From Flavobacterium taihuense (lineage in GTDB: Bacteria > Bacteroidota > Bacteroidia > Flavobacteriales > Flavobacteriaceae): DNA of 64,000 nt. This document shows, one piece after another, positions 18,142-27,608 of the stretch. Numbering within the stretch: the first letter of the stretch is position 1; the number at the start of each line of letters is the position of its first letter. Location: contig NZ_JAHWYN010000005.1 in the NCBI RefSeq assembly GCF_019351435.1, forward strand, positions 186,001 to 250,000, in the 5' to 3' direction. The notes beneath the pieces are model-generated. The model was not told the origin of the DNA, searched no databases, and saw nothing but the letters and a program-made list of their open reading frames with translations. A program made the position numbers and the translations under genes.

Positions 18142-19392
18142 ATGTTTGATAATGCAGTTGAAATACCTAATAAGCGTAGTAATTTTTTTGTTTTAGGTGT
18201 TTTTTTTCTGGTATGGTCTATAAATGGTTTTTTTATAGGGGGGGGAGTACTTAAAATGGGATTGTTAATGTTTGGTTTTATACTAATATTGGGGTCTTCG
18301 TTTACTTTACCCGTTTATAGAAGATTTATTAATTTTAGTTTAATTGCGTTATTCTTTCTTATTAGTTATTGGGCTATTGCAATAGTAAGAAGTCAGAAAA
18401 CAGTCACATTTTCAATATTTACGTTTGATGTTATTTGCTTTCTATTGCTATTATCGGGTTACTTTGTGGCAAGTAATTTAAACTACTTTACAAAAGTGAG
18501 TCCGAAAATTATCTTGTTAATTTCATTGCTAGCAATAGTAGGGGGGGTGATGTTTATAAAATATCAGTCTCAGTTACTTTTAAATAATGTTGGAGGTAAT
18601 ACTAGATCCGCAGTAGAAGAGGGAGATGACAGTGGAATTAATGTGATAGGAATTGCCTATACCAATGCAATAATTTTTTTTATATTGTATTATTTTGTTG
18701 TTTATTATGATTTAAAAAAGTGGATTAAGGGAGTTGTTTTTTTGAGCATTTTTTGTGTTTTATTTGTTATTCTCTCTACACAATCAAGAGGAGCATTAAT
18801 CTATATTGTTTTGATTTTATTGATGATAAACTTTAAAAAAATATTTTCGGTCCGATATGTTTTTAAGTCTCTTAAAGTGTTATTAGTCGCAGTATTAATA
18901 TTTGTGCTTGCATTAAATTTTTTCCCAGCTATGCAAGATAAAATGGAAGGGACATTAGAAAGGTTTCAAACATTAATTGCACTATCGGAGGATGTTGAGG
19001 CAGATAAATCTTCATATGAAAGAACATTGATAATGGAAGATTTTTTTAATAATATTGAAGATGTTATTTTATTAGGGAAAGAAGGTTATAATCCCTATCC
19101 ACACAATCAGTTTGTGGAAATAATCATGCGCTGGGGTCTTTTTTTTGGGTTACCATTAATTGTTTTTTCAATTCGTAATTTTGTTAGAGCACTTATGCGA
19201 TTATTTAAAAAAGACAGTGTCAATCCTTTTATGAATTTGATTTTGTTTATTTTTATATTTTCTTTCTTTCAGTCTCTTAGTAGTATGTCCTTAGAAATGA
19301 ATAGAATGTTTTGGTTTGGGCTTGGATTTTTGGCAGCTATTCCTAAAAATAGCAATATCTGTTTAACTAATAAAGAATTGAATTATGAGTAA
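18142..19392 (+). CDS. wzy: Wzy-like O-antigen/EPS polymerase
   Basis: A 416-residue polytopic membrane protein with about ten to eleven predicted membrane segments and a large hydrophilic loop near residues 270 to 320 (EGTLERFQTLIALSEDVEADKSS, then GKEGYNPYPHNQFVEIIMRWG). The STQSRGALIYIVLILLM helix and the PHNQFVEIIMRWG loop are typical of the Wzy_C/O-antigen ligase superfamily. In a Wzx cluster with a single such gene, polymerase is the simplest reading; a ligase role cannot be excluded. It overlaps the following secreted-protein gene by 8 bp. Confidence 0.82.
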   Translation: MFDNAVEIPNKRSNFFVLGVFFLVWSINGFFIGGGVLKMGLLMFGFILILGSSFTLPVYRRFINFSLIALFFLISYWAIAIVRSQKTVTFSIFTFDVICFLLLLSGYFVASNLNYFTKVSPKIILLISLLAIVGGVMFIKYQSQLLLNNVGGNTRSAVEEGDDSGINVIGIAYTNAIIFFILYYFVVYYDLKKWIKGVVFLSIFCVLFVILSTQSRGALIYIVLILLMINFKKIFSVRYVFKSLKVLLVAVLIFVLALNFFPAMQDKMEGTLERFQTLIALSEDVEADKSSYERTLIMEDFFNNIEDVILLGKEGYNPYPHNQFVEIIMRWGLFFGLPLIVFSIRNFVRALMRLFKKDSVNPFMNLILFIFIFSFFQSLSSMSLEMNRMFWFGLGFLAAIPKNSNICLTNKELNYE

Positions 19393-20275
19393 ATTAAAAT
19401 CAAGCTACAGTTGTTTAATACTAATGTTATTAATCCATGCAAGTGTACTTTCACAAGTTAAATCAGATTTTAAGATATTTTACTCTCCAGATAAATATAC
19501 TACCGGGTTGCAGACATTATTATCTCAGCAAGATAATTTTAAAGAATATCGTTTAATGATAAGTACTTATATCGATCCTAAAAAAACAGGTAAGGTTGAT
19601 AAGGAATTGTTTATTAAAGTGATAAATAGATATTATCCAGATTCCTTGGCAAACGGAATACTTTGTATTGATTTAGAGAATGAAGCTTATTCAAACTTAC
19701 TTAAGTTTGATTCGGAAACTTTTGAATTTCGTGAGGCTAGTGCGCAATTTACCTGGATGATTAAGACAGTAAAAAAAATGTGTCCAAATGTTAAGGTAGG
19801 AGTTTATGCCTTGCCTTTTAGAACTTATTATGCTAATTCTCACATGAACAGTAGAAAATTGGATGCAATCTTGTCTTTATCTGATTATATCTTTCCCTCT
19901 CTTTATACGATGTATCCTGATAGTCAAATAGGGAAATCAAGAAATCAAAAATATTTAAGAGAGAATTTGGAATTTGCTTTGGACTATGGCGTTCGACTGA
20001 ATAAACCTGTTGTTCCATTCATTTGGAATCTTGTTCATCCTTCAAATAAATTATATGGTGGACAATTAGTTTCTAAAGAGGAAGTTTTGCAGAATATCAC
20101 GTTTATTAGAAATTTCAAGTATAAAAATAAAAGCGTTCAAGGAATTGTATGGTGGGATCCTGATCATAAATCATTTTCAAAAATGAATAAAACAGATGTT
20201 AAAATCGAGGGTAAAGAACCCAAATATATACAAAGTGAATTGTTAAAGGATTATTTGGATTCGTTTATAAAATAG
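19385..20275 (+). CDS. Secreted TIM-barrel protein, hyaluronidase (GH56)-like, function unproven
   Basis: A 296-residue protein with a signal peptide at about residues 1 to 23 (CLILMLLIHASVLSQ). The mature part reads like a TIM-barrel glycoside hydrolase: GILCIDLENEAY carries an acidic D-x-E pair (D96, E98) at the end of a beta strand, VKVGVYALPFRTYY, DYIFPSLYTMYPDS and GIVWWDPDHKSF follow. The D-x-E pair and the FPSLY strand recall hyaluronidase-type GH56 barrels. This is a pattern judgement, not an alignment. The gene overlaps the Wzy-like gene by 8 bp, so a periplasmic or surface enzyme trimming or releasing the cluster A polymer is plausible. Confidence 0.55.
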   Translation: MSKLKSSYSCLILMLLIHASVLSQVKSDFKIFYSPDKYTTGLQTLLSQQDNFKEYRLMISTYIDPKKTGKVDKELFIKVINRYYPDSLANGILCIDLENEAYSNLLKFDSETFEFREASAQFTWMIKTVKKMCPNVKVGVYALPFRTYYANSHMNSRKLDAILSLSDYIFPSLYTMYPDSQIGKSRNQKYLRENLEFALDYGVRLNKPVVPFIWNLVHPSNKLYGGQLVSKEEVLQNITFIRNFKYKNKSVQGIVWWDPDHKSFSKMNKTDVKIEGKEPKYIQSELLKDYLDSFIK

Positions 20276-20407
20276 AAATAATCAAAACATAATGATAAGG
20301 CTTTAGAAAATATAATTCCATAATTAATTGGATTGTTTTGAAGTTTTATTTCAGGTATGCGCAATTTTAGATTTTGAATTAAATAAATTAGCTATAAAAA
20401 TAAAAAA

Positions 20408-21535
20408 ATGAAAAATGTACTGATAGTATACCACTATATAGCTCATTACAGAATTCCGATTTTTAATCTTTTATCAAAAAGTAATAACCCAAAATATACT
20501 ATTTTATCTGGTGTAAAAACAGATATAAATATTAAAACGGCTGACGAACATCTTTCTCAAATTTTACCAGAAACTGGCGGAATTAATTGGCTTAAAACAG
20601 AAAACTATTGGTTTTTAAAATATTTTTTATTTCAACCATCAGTTTTAAAATTAAGTCTTTCAACGAAATATGATACTATAATCTATTTGGGGAATATGTA
20701 TTATTTGTCAACTTGGATAGGAGCAATATTGGCTAGACTTACGAACAAGAAAGTAATCTTTTGGACTCATGGATTTATTCGTGAAGAAAAAAATTTTCAG
20801 GGTTTTGTTAGAAGTGTGTTTTACAGACTAGCAGATGAAATATTAGTATATGGGCAGCGTGCAAAAGATATTCTTATTGCCAAAGGATTTTCTGAACAAA
20901 TGATATCAGTTGTTTATAATTCTTTGGATTACGATGAACAGTTAAAAATAAGGAATGAGGTCTATTCTGAAAAAAAACTTGAAATATTTAAGCACGACGA
21001 ATTACCAGTATTTGGATTCATAGGTAGATTGACGAAGCAAAAAAGAATTGATTTATTGGTAGATGTTCTTTATAAAATTAATGAAGGTAATCGTAAGGCA
21101 AATCTTTTGTTAATAGGGGATGGTGAGCAAATGGATTTTCTTAAAAAGAAAGTTAAAGAATTAAATCTTGATGATTTTGTTGTCTTTTACGGAGCCTGTT
21201 ATGATGAAAAGATTATTTGTCAATTGATGCAGTTGATGAATGTTGTAGTTTCGCCAGGAGAAGTTGGGTTAAACGCTATTCATTCCTTGTGTTATGGTGT
21301 TCCTGTTGTTACACACAATCGTTATGACAAACAAATGCCGGAATACCAAGCTATAGTTGAGAATAAAACGGGGACTTTTTTTGAATATGAAGAACCAATC
21401 GAAAGTTTACTGATTGTTTTGAAAGATTGGCTTTTTAATAAAAACAAAAAACAAACTAGAGAAGATTGTTTTAAAATGATTGATGAGTATTACAATCCCT
21501 ATGCGCAAAATAAAATTTTTGACTCTATAGTATGA
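20408..21535 (+). CDS. Glycosyltransferase family 4-like
   Basis: A 375-residue GT-B enzyme. It begins KNVLIVYHYIAHYRIPIFNLL, an opening common to GT4 proteins of polysaccharide loci, and has VIFWTHGFIREEK, VFGFIGRLTKQKRIDLLVDVL, NLLLIGDGEQMDFL and GEVGLNAIHSLCYGVPVVTHNRYDKQMPEY in the donor domain. It is the first gene after a 132-bp gap and overlaps the next gene by 4 bp (ATGA). Likely role: addition of one sugar to the lipid-linked repeat unit. Confidence 0.86.
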   Translation: MKNVLIVYHYIAHYRIPIFNLLSKSNNPKYTILSGVKTDINIKTADEHLSQILPETGGINWLKTENYWFLKYFLFQPSVLKLSLSTKYDTIIYLGNMYYLSTWIGAILARLTNKKVIFWTHGFIREEKNFQGFVRSVFYRLADEILVYGQRAKDILIAKGFSEQMISVVYNSLDYDEQLKIRNEVYSEKKLEIFKHDELPVFGFIGRLTKQKRIDLLVDVLYKINEGNRKANLLLIGDGEQMDFLKKKVKELNLDDFVVFYGACYDEKIICQLMQLMNVVVSPGEVGLNAIHSLCYGVPVVTHNRYDKQMPEYQAIVENKTGTFFEYEEPIESLLIVLKDWLFNKNKKQTREDCFKMIDEYYNPYAQNKIFDSIV

Positions 21536-22149
21536 AAACATTAAAATTTTTTTCTTATCGAAAAAATAGTACAATTTCAAAGACGGCTAAAATTTACCCA
21601 TTTTCAATCGTATTAAATACCATAATCAAAGATTATTCTTATATAAGTTATAATTGTACTATAAATAATTGCGATATTGGAAAGTTTTGTTCGATTGCTA
21701 AAAGTGTTAAAGTAGGATTAGGAAAACATCCATTACATTTTATCTCGACCAGTCCTATTTTTTATTCTCCAGTGAATCCGTTGAAAAAGATTTTGTCGAA
21801 GGAATTAAAATTCAAAGATGGTGAGCGTATTACAATTGGTAACGATGTATGGATTGGTGCCAATGTAGTAATTTTGGATGGAATTAATATTGGCAATGGA
21901 GCTGTTATTGGGGCTAACAGTGTGGTTACTAAAAATGTTTTGCCTTATACAATAGTGGGAGGAGTTCCTGCGAAAGAAATTAAAAAGAGATTTTCAGAAA
22001 ATATAATTAATGCAATTCAAGACTCAGAATGGTGGGATATGCCTATCCATTTTTTTGAGCAAACTGAGGTGAATAATATTTTTTCAAAAGAGATTGATGA
22101 TAAATCAATTCATAATTTACTAGAATTGATTAGAAAATACAAAAAGTGA
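21532..22149 (+). CDS. Hexapeptide-repeat acyltransferase (CatB/WbbJ-like)
   Basis: A 205-residue beta-helix acyltransferase, third of this fold in cluster A. Visible blocks are NNCDIGKFCSIAKSVKVGLGKHPLHFIST, where the histidines are the likely catalytic site, then ITIGNDVWIGANVVILDGINIGNGAVIGANSVV and LPYTIVGGVPAKEIKKRF. This matches CatB/LbH xenobiotic-type acetyltransferases common in polysaccharide loci. It overlaps the upstream GT4 gene by 4 bp and is followed after 7 bp by a GT2 gene. Confidence 0.87.
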   Translation: MKTLKFFSYRKNSTISKTAKIYPFSIVLNTIIKDYSYISYNCTINNCDIGKFCSIAKSVKVGLGKHPLHFISTSPIFYSPVNPLKKILSKELKFKDGERITIGNDVWIGANVVILDGINIGNGAVIGANSVVTKNVLPYTIVGGVPAKEIKKRFSENIINAIQDSEWWDMPIHFFEQTEVNNIFSKEIDDKSIHNLLELIRKYKK

Positions 22150-22156
22150 TTTTACA

Positions 22157-22900
22157 ATGAAAATTTCCATAATTACCGTTTGTTACAATAGTGCGACTAC
22201 TATTGAGAAAACAATTCTTTCAGTCGCAAGTCAAACCTATGTAAACATTGAGTATATAATAGTTGATGGTAATTCAAAAGATAATACTTTAGAAATACTA
22301 AAAAAGCATGAGAATAAAATCTCAAAATGGATTTCAGAACCTGATAAAGGGCTTTATGATGCCATGAATAAAGGTGTTGCCATGGCTACAGGAGATTTAA
22401 TAGGGATATTAAATTCTGATGATACGTTTCATTCCAATACTGTTATTGAAGATATTGTTAATTTTCACAAAAAAAATGATATAGAAGCTTCAGTAGGTAA
22501 TATTGTTCAACATAGGGAAAACGGCAAAATAGTACGATTGTATTCTTCTAAATACTGGACTCCGGAAAAACTTACCATTGGATTTATGCCTCCTCATCCG
22601 TCAATTTTTTTCAAAGCAGCGCTTTTTAATAAGTTTGGAAATTATGATTTAGGTTTCAAAATTGGAGCCGATTATGAGTTAATAACACGTTTCTTTTTAA
22701 GAAACAAAATAGTTTGGGAATACTCAGGAATAACAACGACCGCAATGTTGGTTGGCGGTTTGAGTAGTTCAGGTACTTCTTCTTATAAATTAATAACCAA
22801 AGAAATTCAAAAAGCACTTGCCATGAATGGAATTGCCTTTTCATCATTTAAGATTAAGATGCGTTTTTTTTGGAAAATAATTGGTTTTTTAAAAAAATGA
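22157..22900 (+). CDS. Glycosyltransferase family 2
   Basis: A 247-residue GT-A enzyme. The N-terminus ISIITVCYNSATTIEKTILS, IIVDGNSKDNT and GILNSDDTFHSN (in place of the usual DxD) are the nucleotide and metal-binding blocks; MPPHPSIFFKAALF and KIGADYELITRFF follow. The WISEPDKGLYDAMNKG block is typical of the small colanic-type GT2 subfamily. Its last codons overlap the next start by 4 bp (ATGA at 22897), suggesting coupling to the SDR reductase. Confidence 0.9.
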   Translation: MKISIITVCYNSATTIEKTILSVASQTYVNIEYIIVDGNSKDNTLEILKKHENKISKWISEPDKGLYDAMNKGVAMATGDLIGILNSDDTFHSNTVIEDIVNFHKKNDIEASVGNIVQHRENGKIVRLYSSKYWTPEKLTIGFMPPHPSIFFKAALFNKFGNYDLGFKIGADYELITRFFLRNKIVWEYSGITTTAMLVGGLSSSGTSSYKLITKEIQKALAMNGIAFSSFKIKMRFFWKIIGFLKK

Positions 22901-23790
22901 GAATAGCGATAACTGGTGCCTCAGGATTTGTAGGCAAGAATCTTCGGGAATATCTGAAAACCGACAATACGGTTTTTTCTATGTCTGTTCGCTACCAGCC
23001 TAATCAGCAATTTGATATAAAAGAGGATGCTATTATCCATTTGGCAGGTAAAGCTCATGATTTAAAAAAAGTATCCAATCCGAAGGAATATTATGACTCT
23101 AATTTTGAGTTGACTAAGCAGCTTTTTGATTCTTTTTTAAAATCAGAAGCCACTGTTTTTATTTTTATGAGTACAGTGAAAGCAGTTGCTGATGAAGTAA
23201 AAGGCGTATTGACTGAAGAGTTTAAACCAAACCCTAAAACCCATTATGGGATTGCTAAGCATCAAGCGGAGGAATATATATTAGAGCAAAAATTGCCTAA
23301 TGGGAAAAGAGTTTACATATTAAGACCTTGTATGATTCATGGTCCAGGTAACAAAGGAAATTTAAATTTGTTGTATCAATTGGTTGCTAAAGGATTGCCT
23401 TGGCCTTTAGGGGCTTTTGAAAATCAACGTTCTTTTTTGAGTATTGAAAATCTTTGTTTTGTTATTAAGGAAATATTAGAAAACAAAAGTGTTCCTTCGG
23501 GGGTGTATCACGTCTCAGATGATGCAACTTTATCTACAAATGAATTGATTCAATTATTATGTAATAGCTTGGATAAAAAAAGTAGTATTTGGTCAGTTCC
23601 TGTTCCTTGGATAAGAGGTGCAGTTAAATTAGGGGATATATTGCATTTACCCTTAAATTCAGAACGTTTGCAAAAGTTAACGGAGAATTATGTGGTAAGC
23701 AATGAAAAAATTGTGAAGTCAATTGGTAAATCTTTACCGGTTTCATCAGTGCAAGGATTGATGAAGACTTTTGGTTCGTTTAAAAAATAA
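22897..23790 (+). CDS. NAD-dependent epimerase/reductase (WbpV/WbjF-like, 4-keto sugar reductase)
   Basis: A 297-residue SDR. The ATG at 22897 is chosen because it gives the N-terminus MRIAITGASGFVGKNL directly at the Rossmann strand and overlaps the previous stop as ATGA; a TTG 27 bp upstream would add nine residues with no function. Other blocks are AIIHLAGKAHDL, FMSTVKAV, HYGIAKHQAEEYIL (catalytic Tyr-Lys), LRPCMIHGPGNKGNL and YHVSDD. This subfamily reduces UDP-4-keto-6-deoxy-HexNAc to UDP-QuiNAc or UDP-FucNAc and usually sits near a WbpL-type priming transferase. Here that gene is at 28651 and the matching dehydratase at 30463. Confidence 0.82.
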   Translation: MRIAITGASGFVGKNLREYLKTDNTVFSMSVRYQPNQQFDIKEDAIIHLAGKAHDLKKVSNPKEYYDSNFELTKQLFDSFLKSEATVFIFMSTVKAVADEVKGVLTEEFKPNPKTHYGIAKHQAEEYILEQKLPNGKRVYILRPCMIHGPGNKGNLNLLYQLVAKGLPWPLGAFENQRSFLSIENLCFVIKEILENKSVPSGVYHVSDDATLSTNELIQLLCNSLDKKSSIWSVPVPWIRGAVKLGDILHLPLNSERLQKLTENYVVSNEKIVKSIGKSLPVSSVQGLMKTFGSFKK

Positions 23791-23794
23791 AACT

Positions 23795-24630
23795 TATAGC
23801 AGGAATTAAAAGTCAGAATGATACATAACTTACTGATTCAGTATTAAAAAAGGAATCTGTACTTCAAGCTTTGAAACTTCTTTTTTGGTTAAAACGGATT
23901 GTATCGATCATTTGTATTACTATCTGCATCAAAAAAAATATAAGTATCAAAGTGCATTGTAAGGTTTTTGTGATTGGATTAATTTAGTTCCTATCCTTTA
24001 AGAAGTACAATCATATATGATTGATAATCTGGGGGCGATGAGCCAGTAAAAGTAAATTTTAGTACTCCAGAATATACTGCTAATTCCGTTGGAATTGTTT
24101 TTTTGCGTTTGTTGGAGCCAAACAAACATAAATTTATCAAGACTATACATCGAAATTGTATGGTTTGGTACAAGCAGTTCCACACTCGGAAATTACACCT
24201 TTTTATACTCGTTTTACTTATACAGTTGTCATAATATGCCTACTGGATAACTGTGAATTACAGGGAATATTTTGACATGTTTGCTTGTAATGGAATTTTA
24301 TTCAATAATTAAAAGCAAATGCGTGGAAAAAGGTTTTTGATTCATAAAGTTATCACACCGGTTTCGAAAAAAGCTTTGGTATTACAAGATACTTTGTTTT
24401 TAGGAAGCTTAGATGCAAGACACGATTAGTGTAATGCAGAGGATTATGTGATTGTTACAAGGAGTTACTACTTCCGTTCGTGATTTTGTATGCATGACAT
24501 TTGGTAAAGTTAGGATAAGTATAGTTTTTTATGGAGAAGGAAAAGATGAGAACGGATATATTGTTATTTGTTCAAATCCAGCCTATCAAATTGAAATAGT
24601 ATTAGCGGGAGGTAATATAACTGCTACAGG
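23795..24630 (+). pseudogene. Decayed second gmd (GDP-mannose 4,6-dehydratase) copy
   Basis: No single frame is open, but Gmd fragments occur in the right order across several frames. Near the start the bases match the ITGQDG..YL region; at about 23898 a frame reads IDHLY; at about 24054 FSTPEYTANSVGI; at about 24156 YGLVQAVPHSEITPFYTR; then [26 protein letters not shown] segments with stops, and from about 24460 VTTSVRDFVCMTFGKV and CSNPAYQIEI. Many frameshifts and stops interrupt it. The loop LVQ..P..E.TPFY differs from the intact gmd at 4502 and is closer to the common Gmd form, so this is not a fresh copy of that gene. A 113-residue open frame at 24452 is only its tail. Confidence 0.85.
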
Positions 24631-24908
24631 TTCAGTAAATAAGAATTTTAAAAATGAGTTAATGCAATTTGATTTTAATGAAAAAACAATAAAACAATGC
24701 AAAACTTTTTATGGATTGATAGGATCAAATTCGGATAGCTATGATTCAATTAAAAGAAAGGTGAGTAGCGGCTATTCGCTAGCCACAGTTTGACAATATG
24801 ATGGATTAGATTTAATTTGAAGTTAGTTTTGAGCTTGAAAATTAGTCATTAATTGAAGGTCTAGTCTTCCTTAAATTCAACATATCGCCAAATGAACAAA
24901 CGTATAGT
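24631..24908 (+). other. Intergenic stretch after the gmd remnant
   Basis: The frame of the Gmd tail continues open to 24793 but no longer resembles Gmd. A short inverted repeat (TAGCG at 24766, CGCTA at 24777) and a TAnnTTTG box at 24824 are the only structures seen before manC. Confidence 0.4.
24824..24831 (+). promoter_or_regulatory. Possible -7 box (TAGTTTTG) upstream of manC
   Basis: Fits TAnnTTTG, 78 bases before the manC start. No -33 TTG at the expected spacing is seen. It may restart transcription downstream of the decayed gmd. Confidence 0.3.
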
Positions 24909-26006
24909 ATGATAACAATCACAGAAAATAAAAATAACAACTACGTCCTAATAATGGCAGGTGGTGTCGGAAGCAGGTTTTGGCCCAAGAGCCGCAATCA
25001 CTTTCCAAAACAGTTTATAGACATATTGGGGGTTGGGAAATCATTGTTGCAACTTACCTATGAGCGCTTTGAGAAAATCTGCCCAAAGGAGAATATTTAC
25101 ATATTGAGCAATCAGCAGTATTTTGAATTGATACAGGAACAACTGTCAGAAATAGGAGTAAATAATGTTTTATTGGAACCTAGTCGCAACAATACGGCAC
25201 CTTGTATCGCTTATGCTTCATATAAAATTCTGAAACAGAATCCTCAGGCCAATATAGTTGTGGCACCCTCTGATCATTTGATTCTAAAAGAGACTGAATT
25301 TCGGAATAAAATTTTGCAAGCCTTAGATTATGTTGCCAGCAATGACGCATTGGTAACTCTGGGGATTAGCCCGACACGACCAGATACTGGTTATGGATAT
25401 ATCAATTTCCAAAATGAAGGAGTTAAGGGGGTTCACCAAGTAGTACAATTTTTAGAAAAGCCTGTTTTAGATAAGGCACAGGAATATTTGAAAAGTGGTG
25501 ATTATTTATGGAACGCAGGGATTTTTATTTGGAGTGCACAAAGTATTCAAAAAGCTTTTCAAAAATATGCTACCGAAATACATATCTTGTTTACCAAAGG
25601 AAATGAAGCATATAATACAAGTAATGAAGTTGATTTTATAAATAAAAATTACTCTAAAAGTCCGAATATTTCCATTGATTATGCGATACTCGAAAAAGCG
25701 GATAATGTCTTTACTATTCCTGCCGATATCGGTTGGTCTGATTTAGGTACTTGGGCTTCTTTACATGAGGTAGTAGAGAAGGATCAAGATAATAATGCTT
25801 TGAACGTAGATTATTTACAGATAGAAGACACTAAAAATTGTATCATCCATTTACCTAAAGGTAAGGCGGCTGTAATTAAAGGTTTAGAGGATTATATTGT
25901 TGTTGATGATGGCAGGGTTTTGTTAATATATCCTAAGGAACAGGAACAGCAAATTAAACAGCAAGCCATTGGAATGGTGGAAGCATTTGGTGATGAATTT
26001 AGTTAA
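24909..26006 (+). CDS. manC: Mannose-1-phosphate guanylyltransferase
   Basis: A 365-residue nucleotidyltransferase that makes GDP-mannose from mannose-1-phosphate and GTP. The signature MAGGVGSRFWPKSRNHFPKQF lies near residue 16, followed by NTAPCIAYAS, VVAPSDHLI, GYGYINF, FLEKP and WNAGIFIW. It has no C-terminal phosphomannose isomerase domain, so it is the short monofunctional type. GDP-mannose feeds Gmd and Fcl at 3481 to 5575. It heads a sugar-nucleotide group with rfbC, rfbD and rfbA. An ATG start fits; phosphomannomutase and isomerase genes are not in the window. Confidence 0.94.
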   Translation: MITITENKNNNYVLIMAGGVGSRFWPKSRNHFPKQFIDILGVGKSLLQLTYERFEKICPKENIYILSNQQYFELIQEQLSEIGVNNVLLEPSRNNTAPCIAYASYKILKQNPQANIVVAPSDHLILKETEFRNKILQALDYVASNDALVTLGISPTRPDTGYGYINFQNEGVKGVHQVVQFLEKPVLDKAQEYLKSGDYLWNAGIFIWSAQSIQKAFQKYATEIHILFTKGNEAYNTSNEVDFINKNYSKSPNISIDYAILEKADNVFTIPADIGWSDLGTWASLHEVVEKDQDNNALNVDYLQIEDTKNCIIHLPKGKAAVIKGLEDYIVVDDGRVLLIYPKEQEQQIKQQAIGMVEAFGDEFS

Positions 26007-26029
26007 ACAATTTATTTTGAAATAATAAT

Positions 26030-26581
26030 ATGAATATAGAAAAAACTGCCATAGAAGATTTGGTTATCATTAATCCTACTGTATTTGAAGATTCACGTGG
26101 ATATTTTTTTGAAGCGTATAATAAAGCTAAGTTTCTTGAAAACGGAATTGAATATGAATTTATACAAGATAATCAATCTTTTTCTAAAAGAGGGGTAATT
26201 CGTGGATTGCATTTGCAAATTAATCCTTTTGCACAAGCTAAATTGGTCAGAGTACTCGAAGGAGAAATTCTCGATGTTGCGGTAGATTTGCGTAAAAACT
26301 CACCTACTTATGGACAACATGTAAGTGTTATTTTAAGTGCTCAAAATAAAAAGCAATTGATGGTGCCACATGGTTTTGCTCATGGCTTTTCTGTATTGAG
26401 TGAAACAGCTTCAGTTATGTACAAAGTCGATCAGTTGTATCATAAAGAAAGTGAAAGAGGAATTCGTTATGATGATCCTACTTTGGGGATTGATTGGCAG
26501 GTAAGTCTTAATGAAGTTATTGTTTCTGAAAAAGACGTTATTTTACCAAGTTTTAATGAAATAGATTGGAGTTTTGAATAA
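26030..26581 (+). CDS. rfbC: dTDP-4-dehydrorhamnose 3,5-epimerase
   Basis: A 183-residue cupin-fold epimerase, the third step of dTDP-L-rhamnose synthesis. Family blocks are FEDSRGYFFEAYN, FIQDNQSFSKRGVIRGLHLQ (catalytic histidine near 63), KLVRVLEGEILDVAVDLR, SPTYGQ, VPHGFAHGFSVLSE and YKVDQLYHKESERGIRYDDP. Length is normal. It overlaps rfbD by 8 bp and follows manC by 23 bp. Confidence 0.96.
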   Translation: MNIEKTAIEDLVIINPTVFEDSRGYFFEAYNKAKFLENGIEYEFIQDNQSFSKRGVIRGLHLQINPFAQAKLVRVLEGEILDVAVDLRKNSPTYGQHVSVILSAQNKKQLMVPHGFAHGFSVLSETASVMYKVDQLYHKESERGIRYDDPTLGIDWQVSLNEVIVSEKDVILPSFNEIDWSFE

Positions 26582-27437
26582 TAAAAAGAAAATACTAGTC
26601 ACTGGTGCCAATGGGCAATTGGGTTCGGAGTTGAATATTTTGTCGAAAAGGTATAACCAATTTGAATGGGTTTTTACAGATAGAGAAGAATTGGATTTAT
26701 GTGATTTAGGTAATTTAGCTTCTGAATTATCCAGAATTAATCCTCAACTCATTATCAATTGTGCGGCGCATACTGCTGTAGATCGAGCCGAATCAGAGTT
26801 GGAACTGTCGGATGTTTTGAATCATCAATCAGTTGCTATAATGGCAAAATGGAGCAATGATAACGATTGCAAATTGATTCACATTTCTACTGATTATGTT
26901 TTTGACGGTACAGCCGCTACCGCTTTAACCGAATCGGCTCCAACAGATCCGATAAACGTATACGGACAAACAAAATTATCAGGAGAAAAAGCCTGTGTCG
27001 AAGAAAATCCATCATCGATTATAATCCGAACCTCTTGGGTGTATTCTAGTTTTGGGGCTAATTTCGTGAAAACGATGTCCCGTTTGATGCAGGAAAGAGA
27101 TTCTTTGAATGTGGTTAACGACCAGATAGGCAGTCCTACTTATGCTGCTGATTTGGCTCAAGCTATAATGACCATTATAACTCACGATCACTGGCAATCT
27201 GGAATTTATCATTTTTCGAATGAAGGGGAAATCAGTTGGTATGAATTTGCTTTGGCGATTCAGGAAATAGGTGGTTTTGATTGCGCTATTAGTGGCATTC
27301 CTTCTTCAGCTTATCCAACACCAGCAAAGCGTCCTCAGTATTCTTTATTGGATAAAACCAAAATAAAACAAACATTTGGAGTTGTTGTTCCTGATTATAA
27401 GGAGAGCTTGATGAAGTGTATGATGTTGTTGGGGTAG
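26574..27437 (+). CDS. rfbD: dTDP-4-dehydrorhamnose reductase (TTG start)
   Basis: A 287-residue SDR that reduces dTDP-4-keto-L-rhamnose to dTDP-L-rhamnose. It shows ILVTGANGQLGSEL, INCAAHTAVDRAE, HISTDYVFDG, YGQTKLSGE (Tyr-Lys) and IIRTSWVYS. The start is a TTG at 26574 inside the end of rfbC; no ATG lies between it and the Rossmann motif, so TTG is the only sensible start, giving an 8-bp overlap. Length agrees with RmlD. Confidence 0.94.
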   Translation: MNNKKKILVTGANGQLGSELNILSKRYNQFEWVFTDREELDLCDLGNLASELSRINPQLIINCAAHTAVDRAESELELSDVLNHQSVAIMAKWSNDNDCKLIHISTDYVFDGTAATALTESAPTDPINVYGQTKLSGEKACVEENPSSIIIRTSWVYSSFGANFVKTMSRLMQERDSLNVVNDQIGSPTYAADLAQAIMTIITHDHWQSGIYHFSNEGEISWYEFALAIQEIGGFDCAISGIPSSAYPTPAKRPQYSLLDKTKIKQTFGVVVPDYKESLMKCMMLLG

Positions 27438-27608
27438 TGAGAGGTGAGAAGTAGATGGTAAGAAGTGGGATTTCAGTTTTTACAGTCCTAAGGGAACGGG
27501 AAATCTAAAAATGAATTGAAATAGTAAATGTTCGGATTCATTTTTTAGACTCTTTAGGATTGCGGAATGAAAAATGAATTTATTGATAACAATAAAATAC
27601 ACAAGAGA

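Noticed and set aside
24766..24781. TAGCG...CGCTA inverted repeat as an integron attC or attachment site
   Set aside because: Only five-base arms, no further attC features and no integrase gene.
24452..24793. 113-codon open frame as a small gene
   Set aside because: Its first part is the remnant Gmd tail (VRDFVCM..., CSNPAYQIEI) and the whole sits in the decayed gene.
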